64,000 bases of DNA. Origin: Bradyrhizobium sp. Ec3.3. GTDB lineage: Bacteria > Pseudomonadota > Alphaproteobacteria > Rhizobiales > Xanthobacteraceae. The stretch covers positions 123,683 through 187,682 of the forward strand of contig NZ_KI421479.1 of NCBI RefSeq assembly GCF_000472925.1. Direction: 5' to 3'. Position 1 is the first letter of the stretch. Each line of letters opens with the position of its first letter. Shown in pieces: positions 43,912 through 52,672 of the stretch. The position numbers and the translations under genes were made by a program. Under the pieces are notes generated by a model. That model was not told the DNA's origin. It searched no databases and worked only from the letters and a program-made list of their open reading frames with translations.

Positions 43912-44592
43912 ATGTTCAAACGATCGGCCGTCCACTATGGCCGCACGCCTGCACCGGTCACCCCCTATCAACGAGCAGCTCAGGTCTGGGATGACCGCAT
44001 CGGCTCGGCACGAGTCCAGGCCAGAAACTGGCGCCTGATGGCATTCGGCTCTCTGTTCCTATCCGCCGGTTTCGCCGCAGCGCTTGCTTGGGAATCTGCA
44101 CGGGGCACCATCACCCCCTGGGTGGTCGAGGTGGATCATCTCGGCGAAGTGAGAGCCGTCGCATCCGCAGATGCTTCCTACCAAGCCAGCGATCCCCAGA
44201 TTGCCTTTCATCTGGCTCGGTTCATCGAACATGTTCGCGGCCTTCCCATGGACGCGATCGTGCTGCGCCAGGATTGGCTCCGCGCCTACGACTTCACGAC
44301 GGATCGCGGCGCGGCAGCCCTCAATGACTACGCGCGCAACAACGATCCCTTCGCCAGGGTGGGGAAGACCCAGGTGGCCGTCGAGGTCTCCAGCGTCATC
44401 AGAGCCTCACCCGACAGCTTCCGCCTGGCCTGGATCGAACGACGCTATGAAAATGGCCAGCTAGCTGCCTCGGAGCGGTGGAGCGCAATTCTCACGATCG
44501 TCTTGGAGCCTCCTCGCGACGTCGATCGCCTGCGTAAGAATCCCCTTGGCATCTACGTCAACGCAATCAACTGGTCGAAGGAGCTGGGATGA
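43912..44592 (+). CDS. trbF: TrbF (VirB8-like) bitopic protein
   Basis: A 226-residue protein with a short cytoplasmic N-terminus, one membrane helix (about 40-58) and a periplasmic VirB8 domain (TPWVVEVDHLGEVRAV, then SDPQIAFHLARFIEHVRGLP). It nucleates channel assembly. Ends overlapping trbG. Confidence 0.93.
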   Translation: MFKRSAVHYGRTPAPVTPYQRAAQVWDDRIGSARVQARNWRLMAFGSLFLSAGFAAALAWESARGTITPWVVEVDHLGEVRAVASADASYQASDPQIAFHLARFIEHVRGLPMDAIVLRQDWLRAYDFTTDRGAAALNDYARNNDPFARVGKTQVAVEVSSVIRASPDSFRLAWIERRYENGQLAASERWSAILTIVLEPPRDVDRLRKNPLGIYVNAINWSKELG

Positions 44593-45563
44593 GCAAGCCC
44601 TCCATTTTTCACACCTCGGGAATGTTGCCGCGGAGCTTGGCGTCGGTTCTTCTGATCTCGATCACGGCGCTCGGCGGATGCACCACCTTCAAGCCTCCGC
44701 AGATCGGCTACGACGGCGATGTCCCGCCGCTCCCGGATCCGCCGGCGGTGAGCGACGATCGGCCGCGACCGCTCCACGTGCCGCCCTCCTGGACTCCGGC
44801 GCGCGGCGGCAAGCAGAAAGAAGCCAAGGAGCCGATCGAACGGATCGAGAGCGCCAACGATGCGGCCCGTGTTCAGCCCCGCAAGGCGGCATATTTCAAC
44901 GCAGTGCAGGTGTTTCCCTATAGCCCGGGCGCGCTCTACCAGATCTATGCCGCACCCGGACAGATCACCGACATAGCGCTCGAGCCGGGCGAACAATTGA
45001 TCGGTTCGGGACCTGTCGCTGCCGGCGATACCGTGCGATGGGTCGTCGGCGACACCGAAAGTGGTAGCGGGGATACCCGCCGCGTCCACATCCTGGTCAA
45101 GCCGACCCGGCCGGAAGTCTCGACCAATCTCGTCGTCAACACCGATCGGCGCACCTATCTGCTCGAGCTGCGCTCCCGCGAAAAGCCGTACATGCCTTCG
45201 GTGACCTGGTTCTATCCCGAAGATCGCGCGCGTGGCCGGGCCATGCCACCAACGCCGTTCATTCCCGATCCGACCCAGCGCCGCTATCGCTACACCATCG
45301 AGGGTGACAACCCACCCTGGCGTCCGATCAACGCCTACGACGACGGACGCAAGGTTTACATCGAGTTCTCACCTGGCATCGGACAGGGAGAGTTGCCACC
45401 CCTCTTTGTCATCGGGCAGGACGGGAAGACCGAGCTCGTCAATTATCGCGCTTTCGGAAGCCTACTGATCGTCGATCGGCTGTTCGCCGCTGCCGAGTTG
45501 AGGCTGGGAAGTGAGAGCCAGCAGAAGGTGCGTATCGTCAGAGCCGATGGGAGGTCGTCATGA
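44589..45563 (+). CDS. trbG: TrbG (VirB9-like) outer-membrane channel component
   Basis: A 324-residue exported lipoprotein-like protein. SITALGGCTTF supplies a possible lipobox Cys at about residue 30. The VirB9 domain includes YAAPGQITDIALEPGEQLIG, then the C-terminal SPGIGQGELPPLFVIG. It forms the outer core with TrbI. Coupled to both neighbours by overlaps. Confidence 0.93.
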   Translation: MSKPSIFHTSGMLPRSLASVLLISITALGGCTTFKPPQIGYDGDVPPLPDPPAVSDDRPRPLHVPPSWTPARGGKQKEAKEPIERIESANDAARVQPRKAAYFNAVQVFPYSPGALYQIYAAPGQITDIALEPGEQLIGSGPVAAGDTVRWVVGDTESGSGDTRRVHILVKPTRPEVSTNLVVNTDRRTYLLELRSREKPYMPSVTWFYPEDRARGRAMPPTPFIPDPTQRRYRYTIEGDNPPWRPINAYDDGRKVYIEFSPGIGQGELPPLFVIGQDGKTELVNYRAFGSLLIVDRLFAAAELRLGSESQQKVRIVRADGRSS

Positions 45564-46756
45564 CCGATACAAGCGGTGGTCCACCGAATCGGAATGCTGT
45601 GCCGCCGCAGGCGCAGGACGATGCCTCAAGAGCCTTCCAGTTGCGTCCTGAACGTCCCGGTGTGACGCGGATCTCGCGTAGGGTCCTGATCGGAGGCACC
45701 GCCCTGGTTCTTGCCCTTATCTCTGGAGCCGTGTTCGTGGCGCTGCAATCCAGCAAGAAGCGCGCTCCTGCTTCGGAAGAACTCTACTCGACCGATCACC
45801 ACAATGTCGCCGACCAGCTGGCCGGCCTGCCGAAGGACTACGCAGGCGTCTCGAAAGACGTGCCACCGCTTGGCCCGCCTTTGCCCGGCGATCTGGGGCG
45901 ACCGATCGTTGCAGCGCAGACGCAGACTGGCCCATTGGCGGTTGATGCCGAGCAACAGCGCGTGAATCAGGAGAGCGAAGCGGCTCGCACGAGCAAGCTG
46001 TTCGCCTCCACGAATGTCCGGCCGCTCTCCGCAACAACGGCGTCGAATGACGCTCCTGCGAGCGGGGCGACATCATCCGACGAGGCGTTCGCGCAGAACG
46101 GCCAGGACCGAAAGCTCGCGTTCGTGAATGCGGCGATCGATCGACGCACCACGAGCCCCGATCGTCTGGTCAAACCCGCATCGCCGTTCGTAGTGCAAGC
46201 AGGGGCAGTGATTCCTGGCGCGCTGCTGACAGGAGTCCGCTCAGATCTCCCTGGCGTAATCACAGCTCAGGTGACCGAGGCGGTGTACGATTCTCCTACG
46301 GGCCGGGTCCTGTTAGTTCCCCAGGGAGCACGGCTGATAGGTACGTACGATAGCCAAGTCGCATTCGGGCAATCGCGTGTGCTCCTAGTCTGGACCAGGC
46401 TGATCATGCCCAACGGCCGCTCCATCGTGCTGGAACGGCAGCCGGGAGCCGACGCTGCGGGGTATTCCGGCCTCGAGGACCATGTCGACAACCACTGGAA
46501 GGAATTGTTGGGCGCGGCTGCACTCTCAACTCTGCTCGCCGTCGGGACCGAGGTGAATTCGGGTAGCGATGTCAACAACACAAACAGCGCACTCATCCAG
46601 GCGTTGCGGCGCGGGGCAGGCGATTCCGCCAACCAAGTCGGGCAACAGCTCGTTCGGCGCAATCTCAATATCCAGCCGACGCTGACGATCCGGCCGGGAT
46701 TTCCGGTGCGGGTTATCGTCAACCGCGACCTGTTGCTTGAACCGTATAGGGAATGA
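45560..46756 (+). CDS. trbI: TrbI (VirB10-like) channel scaffold
   Basis: A 398-residue protein with a cytoplasmic N-terminus, one helix (about 40-60), a proline-rich periplasmic stretch (DVPPLGPPLPGD) and a C-terminal VirB10 barrel domain (VIPGALLTGVRSDLPG, LLVPQGARLIGTYDSQV). It spans both membranes and senses energy from the ATPases. Overlaps trbG by four bases. Confidence 0.94.
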   Translation: MTDTSGGPPNRNAVPPQAQDDASRAFQLRPERPGVTRISRRVLIGGTALVLALISGAVFVALQSSKKRAPASEELYSTDHHNVADQLAGLPKDYAGVSKDVPPLGPPLPGDLGRPIVAAQTQTGPLAVDAEQQRVNQESEAARTSKLFASTNVRPLSATTASNDAPASGATSSDEAFAQNGQDRKLAFVNAAIDRRTTSPDRLVKPASPFVVQAGAVIPGALLTGVRSDLPGVITAQVTEAVYDSPTGRVLLVPQGARLIGTYDSQVAFGQSRVLLVWTRLIMPNGRSIVLERQPGADAAGYSGLEDHVDNHWKELLGAAALSTLLAVGTEVNSGSDVNNTNSALIQALRRGAGDSANQVGQQLVRRNLNIQPTLTIRPGFPVRVIVNRDLLLEPYRE

Positions 46757-46760
46757 GACC

Positions 46761-47003
46761 ATGGCCAAACTCAAGATCGGTGCTCTCGCCGACGACAAGC
46801 CTGTCAAGGTCATCCATGAACTGCCGGCAAACATTCATCGGGATCTTGTCGCCTACGCCGAGGCGTTAACCCGGGAAAACGGGCAATCGATCAGCGATCC
46901 CGCGAAACTGATCGCTCCAATGCTGGCGCGCTTCATGGCGACAGACCGAGCTTTTGCAAGGCTTCGTCGCACAAATCAGCTTGCCAAGCAACGTGAGGGT
47001 TAA
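46761..47003 (+). CDS. DUF2274 family protein, last gene of the trb operon
   Basis: An 80-residue protein, four bases after trbI, with the DUF2274 pattern KLKIGALADDKPVKVIHELP and DLVAYAEALTRENG. It has a ribbon-helix-helix-like look and is nearly always the final gene of alphaproteobacterial trb loci. Role unknown. It defines the right edge of the element in this window. Confidence 0.88.
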   Translation: MAKLKIGALADDKPVKVIHELPANIHRDLVAYAEALTRENGQSISDPAKLIAPMLARFMATDRAFARLRRTNQLAKQREG

Positions 47004-47045
47004 CGCTCGGTCGACCTACGGTCTGTCAGCCTCGGTTGACGCGCG

Positions 47046-47474
47046 TTATCCCGCGTTAGCCTTCAACCCGGCCGCCGTGATGCCGGCGACGGCGCAGGCT
47101 TCGTCATTGTCCGAGGTGTCGCCGGAGACGCCGACGGCGCCGAGCAGGGTGGTGCCGTCCTGTATCAGCACGCCGCCGGGGACCGGGACCAGCGCGCCGT
47201 TGGCGATGGTGTTCACGGCGTCGATGAAATAGGCCTGCTCCTGGGCGCGCTGGAACAAGGCGCGCGATCCCATGCCCATCGCGAGCGCGCCATAGGCCTT
47301 GCCGTGGGCGATCTCCGCGCGCATCAGGCTGGTGCCGTCCTGGGCCGCCGCGAGCTTGAGGACGCCGCGCGCATCCAGGATGGTGATGACCAGCGGCTTC
47401 AGCTTCAGCTCCCCAGCCTTCGCGAAGGCGGCGTCGAGGATATTGCGGGCGGTGTCGAGAGTGAGTTCAGCCAT
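47046..47474 (-). CDS. GlcG/HbpS-family heme-binding protein
   Basis: A 142-residue protein of the GlcG fold (TLDTARNILDAAFAKAGELK, VITILDARGVLKLAAAQDG, VPVPGGVLIQDGTTLLGAVG). These small proteins bind heme or small ligands and travel with glycolate or hydroxy-acid oxidase genes. Its start overlaps the end of the FAD/FeS oxidase by eight bases, so it belongs to that operon. It is the first host gene to the right of the element. Confidence 0.87.
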   Translation of the reverse strand: MAELTLDTARNILDAAFAKAGELKLKPLVITILDARGVLKLAAAQDGTSLMRAEIAHGKAYGALAMGMGSRALFQRAQEQAYFIDAVNTIANGALVPVPGGVLIQDGTTLLGAVGVSGDTSDNDEACAVAGITAAGLKANAG

Positions 47475-50442
47475 TTGGAATGTCCTTGTGTGGTGGGGTT
47501 GTCGGATTTGCGTTGGCGCGATCGAGGCTCATGGCGAGCACGCGCGCGACATGCAGGGCGTCGCGTTGCGCGCCGTCGTGAATCTGGTGCCGGCAGGAAG
47601 TTCCGTCGGCGACCACCAGGGTTGTCTGGCCCGCGCGCCGCACGGCCGGCAGCAGCGACAGCTCGGCCATCTCGATCGAGGCATCGTAAGTGTCCGCGCC
47701 ATAGCCGAAGGCGCCAGCCATGCCGCAGCAGCTCGACTCGATGGTCTCGACTTTCAAGCCGGGAACGAGGCGCAGCACCTGCTCGACCGGCTTGAACGCG
47801 CCAAAGGATTTTTGGTGGCAATGGCCGTGCACGAGCGCCTTCTCGGCGATCGCGCCGAGCGGCAATTGCAGGCGACCGGCCTCCGCCTCGCGCACCAGAA
47901 ACTCCTCGAAGGTGAAGGCGTGGGCGCTGACCGCCCTGGCGTCATCGTCCTTGCGCAGCGACAACAGCTCGTCGCGCAGCGTCAACAGGCAGCTCGGCTC
48001 GAGCCCGATGATCGGCACGCCCCGCGCGGCGAACGGCGTGAAGCTCTCAACGAGACGGTCGAGCTCGGCCTTCGCTTCGTCGACGAGACCTGCGGACAGG
48101 AACGTACGGCCGCAGCAGAGCGGCCGCGTGCCGCTCACGGGCTTTGGCAGATGAACGCGATAGCCGCCTGCGACGAGCACCCGCAGCGCTGCATCGAGGT
48201 TTTCCCGCTCGTAGATCCGATTGAACGTGTCGGCGAACAGCACGACCTCGCGGCCATCCATGGGTCCAATCGCCTCTGCGGGTGGTGCAAACACATCGCT
48301 GCGGAAGGCGGGCAAGGCGCGGCGCGCGCTGATACCTGCAAAACCCTCGAACAGCCTTCGCAGCAGAGCACTGCGATTGCGCAGGTTCGCAAGCGGCGCG
48401 AAGCGCGCGGCAAGGCCCGCATAGCGCGGCAAATAGCCGACCAGGCGGTCGCGCAGCGTCAAACCGCGAGAAGCAACGCGCGCCGCCAGCACCTCGATCT
48501 TCATCTTGGCCATGTCGACGCCGGTCGGGCATTCATGGCGGCAGGCCTTGCAGGAGACGCAAAGCTTCAGCGTCTCCATCATCTCGTCGGCGGACAGCGC
48601 ATCAGGGCCGAGCTGGCCGGAAATTGCGAGCCGCAGCGTGTTGGCGCGGCCGCGGGTGACGTCCCTCTCGTTGCGCGTCGCGCGATAGGACGGGCACATC
48701 ACGCCGCCCTCGAGCTTTCGGCAGGCGCCGTTGTTGTTGCACATCTCGACCGCGCCCTGGAAGCCGCCGCCGGCGCCAGGATAAACGGACCAGTCGAGCT
48801 TCGTCTTCAAATCAGCGACGCGATAGTCCGGCCGGTAGCGGAACAGCGAGCGGTCGTCCATCTTGGGAGCGTCGACGATCTTGCCGGGGTTGAGAACGTC
48901 ATCGGGATCGAAGCGCTGCTTCACTTCCCTGAAGTCTGCGACGAGCCGCTCGCCGAACATCGTTTCGTGAAACTCCGAGCGCACGATGCCGTCGCCATGC
49001 TCGCCGGAATGCGAGCCCTTGTACTCGCGCACCATCGCGAAGGCCTCTTCGGCGATGGCGCGCATTGCCTTCACGTCCTTCTCCAGCTTCAGGTTCAGTA
49101 CGGGGCGCACATGGAGGCAGCCTTCGGAGGCGTGCGCATACATCGTGCCGCTAGTGCCGTGCCTCGCAAAAACCTCGTTCAGCCGCGCGGTGTAATCGGC
49201 GAGGTGCGGCAGCGGCACCGCGCAGTCCTCGACGAAGGAAACCGGCTTGCCCTCCTGCTTCATCGACATCATGACGTTGAGGCCGGCGGCGCGGAAATCG
49301 GCGATGCCGCTTTGAAGTGCGGGCTCGGTGATATCAACCACGCCGCCCCATTTGCGCTTGTTGTTGGTCCAGCCGAAGCCGAGATCGCCCATCAGCTCAG
49401 CGAGCTGCTTCAGGCGCTGCAAATTGGTCGCCTGGTCCTCCTCAGCGAACTCCACCACCAGCACCACATCCGGATCGTCCTTGATGGCGGCGCCGATGAT
49501 GGGCCGAAACATCGCGATGTCGCGCCCGAGCGCGATCATGGTGCGGTCGACGAGCTCGACCGCGATCGGCTTGAGCTTGACCAGATGCTGGGCCGCATCC
49601 ATCGCCTCGTAGAAGCTGCCGAAATGACAGACGCCGAGGGCTTTGTTGCGGATCACGGGCCAGAGCTTCAGCTCGACCTTGGTGGTGAAGGCGAGGGTGC
49701 CTTCGGAGCCGACCAGAAGATGCGCCATGTTGTTCGGCGCATTGCGCGGAGTGAGCGCATCGAGGTTGTAGCCGCCGACGCGGCGCTGCACCTTCGGAAA
49801 CCTGTCCGCGATCTCGTCGGCCTCGCGCGCGCCGAGATCGAGCATGTCGCGGAACAGTGCAAGCGCACTGTCGCCGGCGTTCACTTGAGTGAGATCGCGC
49901 GGGACCTCGCCGAAGCCAGCTATCGTGCCGTCGGCAAGCGCGGCTTCCATCGACAGCGTGTTGTCGCGCATGGTGCCGTAGCGCAGCGAGCGGCCGCCGC
50001 AGGAATTGTTGCCGGCCATGCCGCCGATGGTGGCGCGTGACGCCGTGGAGACGTCGACCGGGAACCACAGGCCGTGCTTTTTGAGCTGGCGGTTGAGATC
50101 GTCGAGCACGATGCCGGGCTCGACCACGCACGTGCGGTTCTGGACGTCGAGCGAGAGGATTTGGTTCAGATGCTTTGAGACATCAATGACGAGGCCGTCA
50201 TTGATGGTCTGGCCGCATTGCGAGGTGCCGCCGCCGCGCGGGGTCACCTTCAGGCCCCCGTCGCGGGCAATGGCCAGCGCCCGCAGCGCCTCGTCCATGG
50301 TCTTCGGGACGACCACGCCGGCCGGCATGATCTGATAGAACGAGGCGTCGGTCGCATAGCGGCCGCGGCTGAAGGCGTCGAACAGCACGTCGCCGGTCAA
50401 TTCCGAGCGCAGGCGCCGTTCGAGCGATGAGGCGTTCATCAT
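47467..50442 (-). CDS. FAD-linked and Fe-S oxidoreductase (D-lactate/glycolate dehydrogenase-like fusion)
   Basis: A 991-residue fusion. The N-terminal PCMH FAD domain contains PRGGGTSQCGQTINDGLVID and the FAD-oxidase C domain follows (to about 530). A 4Fe-4S region has CVSCKACRHECPTG, and C-terminal CCG domains have ESSCCGMAGAFGYG and LCCGRTF. The combination is that of D-lactate dehydrogenase-type (Dld/GlcD-GlcF) enzymes feeding the quinone pool. ATG 50442 was chosen; AGGATCAGGG precedes it. The substrate is likely a 2-hydroxy acid. Transcribed away from the GntR gene, 109 bases upstream. Confidence 0.9.
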   Translation of the reverse strand: MMNASSLERRLRSELTGDVLFDAFSRGRYATDASFYQIMPAGVVVPKTMDEALRALAIARDGGLKVTPRGGGTSQCGQTINDGLVIDVSKHLNQILSLDVQNRTCVVEPGIVLDDLNRQLKKHGLWFPVDVSTASRATIGGMAGNNSCGGRSLRYGTMRDNTLSMEAALADGTIAGFGEVPRDLTQVNAGDSALALFRDMLDLGAREADEIADRFPKVQRRVGGYNLDALTPRNAPNNMAHLLVGSEGTLAFTTKVELKLWPVIRNKALGVCHFGSFYEAMDAAQHLVKLKPIAVELVDRTMIALGRDIAMFRPIIGAAIKDDPDVVLVVEFAEEDQATNLQRLKQLAELMGDLGFGWTNNKRKWGGVVDITEPALQSGIADFRAAGLNVMMSMKQEGKPVSFVEDCAVPLPHLADYTARLNEVFARHGTSGTMYAHASEGCLHVRPVLNLKLEKDVKAMRAIAEEAFAMVREYKGSHSGEHGDGIVRSEFHETMFGERLVADFREVKQRFDPDDVLNPGKIVDAPKMDDRSLFRYRPDYRVADLKTKLDWSVYPGAGGGFQGAVEMCNNNGACRKLEGGVMCPSYRATRNERDVTRGRANTLRLAISGQLGPDALSADEMMETLKLCVSCKACRHECPTGVDMAKMKIEVLAARVASRGLTLRDRLVGYLPRYAGLAARFAPLANLRNRSALLRRLFEGFAGISARRALPAFRSDVFAPPAEAIGPMDGREVVLFADTFNRIYERENLDAALRVLVAGGYRVHLPKPVSGTRPLCCGRTFLSAGLVDEAKAELDRLVESFTPFAARGVPIIGLEPSCLLTLRDELLSLRKDDDARAVSAHAFTFEEFLVREAEAGRLQLPLGAIAEKALVHGHCHQKSFGAFKPVEQVLRLVPGLKVETIESSCCGMAGAFGYGADTYDASIEMAELSLLPAVRRAGQTTLVVADGTSCRHQIHDGAQRDALHVARVLAMSLDRANANPTTPPHKDIPNG

Positions 50443-50550
50443 CCCTGATCCTGAGGTGATCCAACGGGGCTGTCCCACCGCATTGGATTATTCATTATTG
50501 TCTGAGACCGATTACATTGTGAATTCATAGTGGGCAAGCTGGCCGCCCAT

Positions 50551-51288
50551 TTAGGGCGATACCGGCATATCCCCATCGGGCTCGGTCAGGTGCTCGATCG
50601 CGGCCGTCCGCTTGTTGCGCAGATGCTGGAACAGGATGTCGCTGAGCTCGCTCCCGGCGCGGCGGCGGAGCGCGTCGAGGATCGCCTCATGCTCGCGCAT
50701 GGCCTCGCCCCAGCGCTGCCGCTTGCGCGCGAAATTGGCCGAGTAGCGGATCCGGCGGATCCGCCCTGCGAAGTTGGCGTAGGCGGCCTTCAGCGTCTCG
50801 TTGCGCGCGGCTGCGACGATGCATTCGTGAATGCGCTGGTTGGTCTGGAAGTAGCCGGGCATGTCGCGGTGCAGATAGTGGCCATACATCTCGTAATGCA
50901 ACCGCTCGATCTCGGCGATTTCATCATCGGTAATGGCTTCGCAGGCGAGGCGTCCGGCCAGGCTTTCCAGGCCTGCCATCACGTCGAAGAGTTCCTCGAG
51001 ATCGCGCTGGCTGAGCTGGCGCACCCGCGCGCCGCGGTTGGGCAGAAGCTCGATCAGGCCCTCGGCGGCGAGCACCTTGAGCGCTTCGCGCAAGGGCGTG
51101 CGGGAGATGCCGAGCATCTCGCAGAGCTGCCGCTCGGGAACGCGTGCGCCCTCGGGGATGTTGCCTTCCACCACATAGTCGCGCAGCCGCAGCAGGATCT
51201 CGCCGTGGAGCGAGACCTCCTGGCGGTCGCCGCCATTGCCGGCCGGGTGGGCGATCGGAACCCCGGTTTCGGGAATCGTGGATTTCAT
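50551..51288 (-). CDS. GntR-family regulator (FadR/FCD subfamily)
   Basis: A 245-residue regulator. The N-terminal winged helix has the GntR signature VPERQLCEMLGISRTPLREA. The C-terminal FCD helical domain has metal/ligand histidines in NQRIHECIVAAA and EHEAILDALRRR. It diverges from the aminotransferase gene and lies at the head of the leftward oxidase operon, so it probably controls both. The start was set at ATG 51288, where the homology begins. Confidence 0.88.
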   Translation of the reverse strand: MKSTIPETGVPIAHPAGNGGDRQEVSLHGEILLRLRDYVVEGNIPEGARVPERQLCEMLGISRTPLREALKVLAAEGLIELLPNRGARVRQLSQRDLEELFDVMAGLESLAGRLACEAITDDEIAEIERLHYEMYGHYLHRDMPGYFQTNQRIHECIVAAARNETLKAAYANFAGRIRRIRYSANFARKRQRWGEAMREHEAILDALRRRAGSELSDILFQHLRNKRTAAIEHLTEPDGDMPVSP

Positions 51289-51420
51289 ATGCAGGACAGT
51301 AGTTTGCCGTTTGCGTGGCGTCGACGTCCACAATCGAATACCAAATTTAGATTGAAAGGACAAAAAATGAATGCAAAATAACGGATGAGCTGGCCACGGT
51401 CCGCCCATACGGAGGTTTTC
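51289..51420. promoter_or_regulatory. Divergent promoter region gntR/aminotransferase
   Basis: This 132-base gap must carry the leftward gntR promoter and the rightward aminotransferase promoter. An AT-rich run (ATACCAAATTTAGATTGAAA, 51332-51351) is the only clear promoter-like stretch. No convincing GntR operator could be read. Confidence 0.4.
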
Positions 51421-52623
51421 ATGCACCAGGGACGCCATTTCCTCCAGATTCCAGGCCCCAGCCCCGTGCCCGACCGCGTTCTGCGCGCGATGGACATGCC
51501 GGTGATCGACCACCGGAGCGCGGAGTTCGCCGAACTCGGCCGCGCCGTGCTCGAAGGCAGCCAGAAAATCTTCCAGACGTCAGGGCCGGTGGTGATCTTC
51601 CCGTCCTCGGGGACCGGCGCCTGGGAGGCTGCGATCGTCAACACGCTGTCGCCGGGCGACAAGGTGCTGATGGTCGAGACCGGCCACTTCGCGACCCTGT
51701 GGCGCCAGATGGCGCGACGCTTCGGCATCGAGGTCGATTTCATCCCCGGCGATTGGCGCCGTGGCGCCGACCCCGCCCAGATCGAAGCCAGGCTCACGGC
51801 GGATACGGCGCACACGATCAAGGCGGTGATGGTCGTCCACAACGAGACCTCGACCGGCGCAACCAGCCGGATTCCCGACATCCGCGCCGCGATCGACCGC
51901 ACTGGCCACCCGGCGCTCCTGATGGTCGACACCATTTCCTCGCTCGGCTCGGTCGACTACCGGCATGAGGAGTGGAAGGTCGATGTCAGCGTGAGCTGCT
52001 CGCAGAAGGGCTTCATGCTGCCGCCCGGCCTCGGCTTCAATGCGATCTCGGAGAAGGCTCGTACTGCCTCCAAGACCAACAAGATGCCGCGCTCCTATTT
52101 CGATTGGGAGGAGATGCTGAAGCCCAATGCAAAAGGCTTCTTCCCCTACACGCCGGCGACGAACCTGCTCTATGGCTTGCGCGAGGCGATCGCGATGCTG
52201 CTCGACGAGGGCCTCGACAACGTCTTCGCCAGGCATCAGCGGCTTGCGGCGGCGACGCGCGCCGCCGTCGGTCATTGGGGCCTCGAAGTGCTGTGCCAGG
52301 AGCCCAGCGAATTCTCGCCGGTGCTGACGGCGGTGCTGATGCCGCCCGGACATGACGCCGATCAATTCCGCAAGACCGTGCTCGACAATTTCAACATGTC
52401 GCTCGGCGCTGGCCTGTCGAAGGTTGCCGGCAAGGTCTTCCGGATCGGCCATCTCGGCGAATGCAACGAGCTGACGCTGCTCGGCGCGCTGACCGGTGTA
52501 GAGATGGGGCTTTCCGTTGCCGGCGTCCCGCACCGCTCCGGCGGCGTCGATGCCGCGATGAAGTACTTCGAGCAGCGCACGCAGAGCAATTCCTCACCGC
52601 ACCTGAAAGTGGTCGGCACCTAG
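51421..52623 (+). CDS. PLP-dependent aminotransferase, serine/alanine-glyoxylate type (copy 1)
   Basis: A 400-residue class V aminotransferase. FPSSGTGAWEAAIVNTL binds the cofactor phosphate, ALLMVDTISSLGS supplies the Asp that pairs with the pyridine nitrogen, and VSCSQKGFMLPPG holds the Schiff-base Lys. It resembles serine-glyoxylate/alanine-glyoxylate aminotransferases. CGGAGG precedes the ATG. A close paralogue lies at 54081; the permease between them suggests one pathway. Confidence 0.87.
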   Translation: MHQGRHFLQIPGPSPVPDRVLRAMDMPVIDHRSAEFAELGRAVLEGSQKIFQTSGPVVIFPSSGTGAWEAAIVNTLSPGDKVLMVETGHFATLWRQMARRFGIEVDFIPGDWRRGADPAQIEARLTADTAHTIKAVMVVHNETSTGATSRIPDIRAAIDRTGHPALLMVDTISSLGSVDYRHEEWKVDVSVSCSQKGFMLPPGLGFNAISEKARTASKTNKMPRSYFDWEEMLKPNAKGFFPYTPATNLLYGLREAIAMLLDEGLDNVFARHQRLAAATRAAVGHWGLEVLCQEPSEFSPVLTAVLMPPGHDADQFRKTVLDNFNMSLGAGLSKVAGKVFRIGHLGECNELTLLGALTGVEMGLSVAGVPHRSGGVDAAMKYFEQRTQSNSSPHLKVVGT

Positions 52624-52672
52624 GATGGGCCGCGCACCGACAATCCAGAACAACAGATAGGGTGGGGTGGAG

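Larger units (their letters stand above)
14285..47045. mobile_element. Integrative and conjugative element with trb-type transfer system (approximate limits)
   Basis: Between two ordinary host genes lies a ~32.8 kb block with the standard rhizobial element order. The order is integrase and helper; intron; ArdC remnant; toprim; DUF2493; Fic; DUF736; Xre; DUF2285; AlpA; RepA; DUF2840; TraF; transglycosylase; relaxase; TraG; CopG-like; trbB-C-D-E-J-K-L-F-G-I; DUF2274. The limits are set by the outermost element genes. No convincing direct repeat was found by eye between the two flanks, so attL and attR are not placed. Transfer genes look intact; several maintenance genes are broken. Confidence 0.85.

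Noticed and set aside
47299..50040. A 913-codon open frame on the + strand
   Set aside because: It is antisense to the FAD/Fe-S oxidase, has no domain resemblance, and is explained by high GC at third positions of the real gene.
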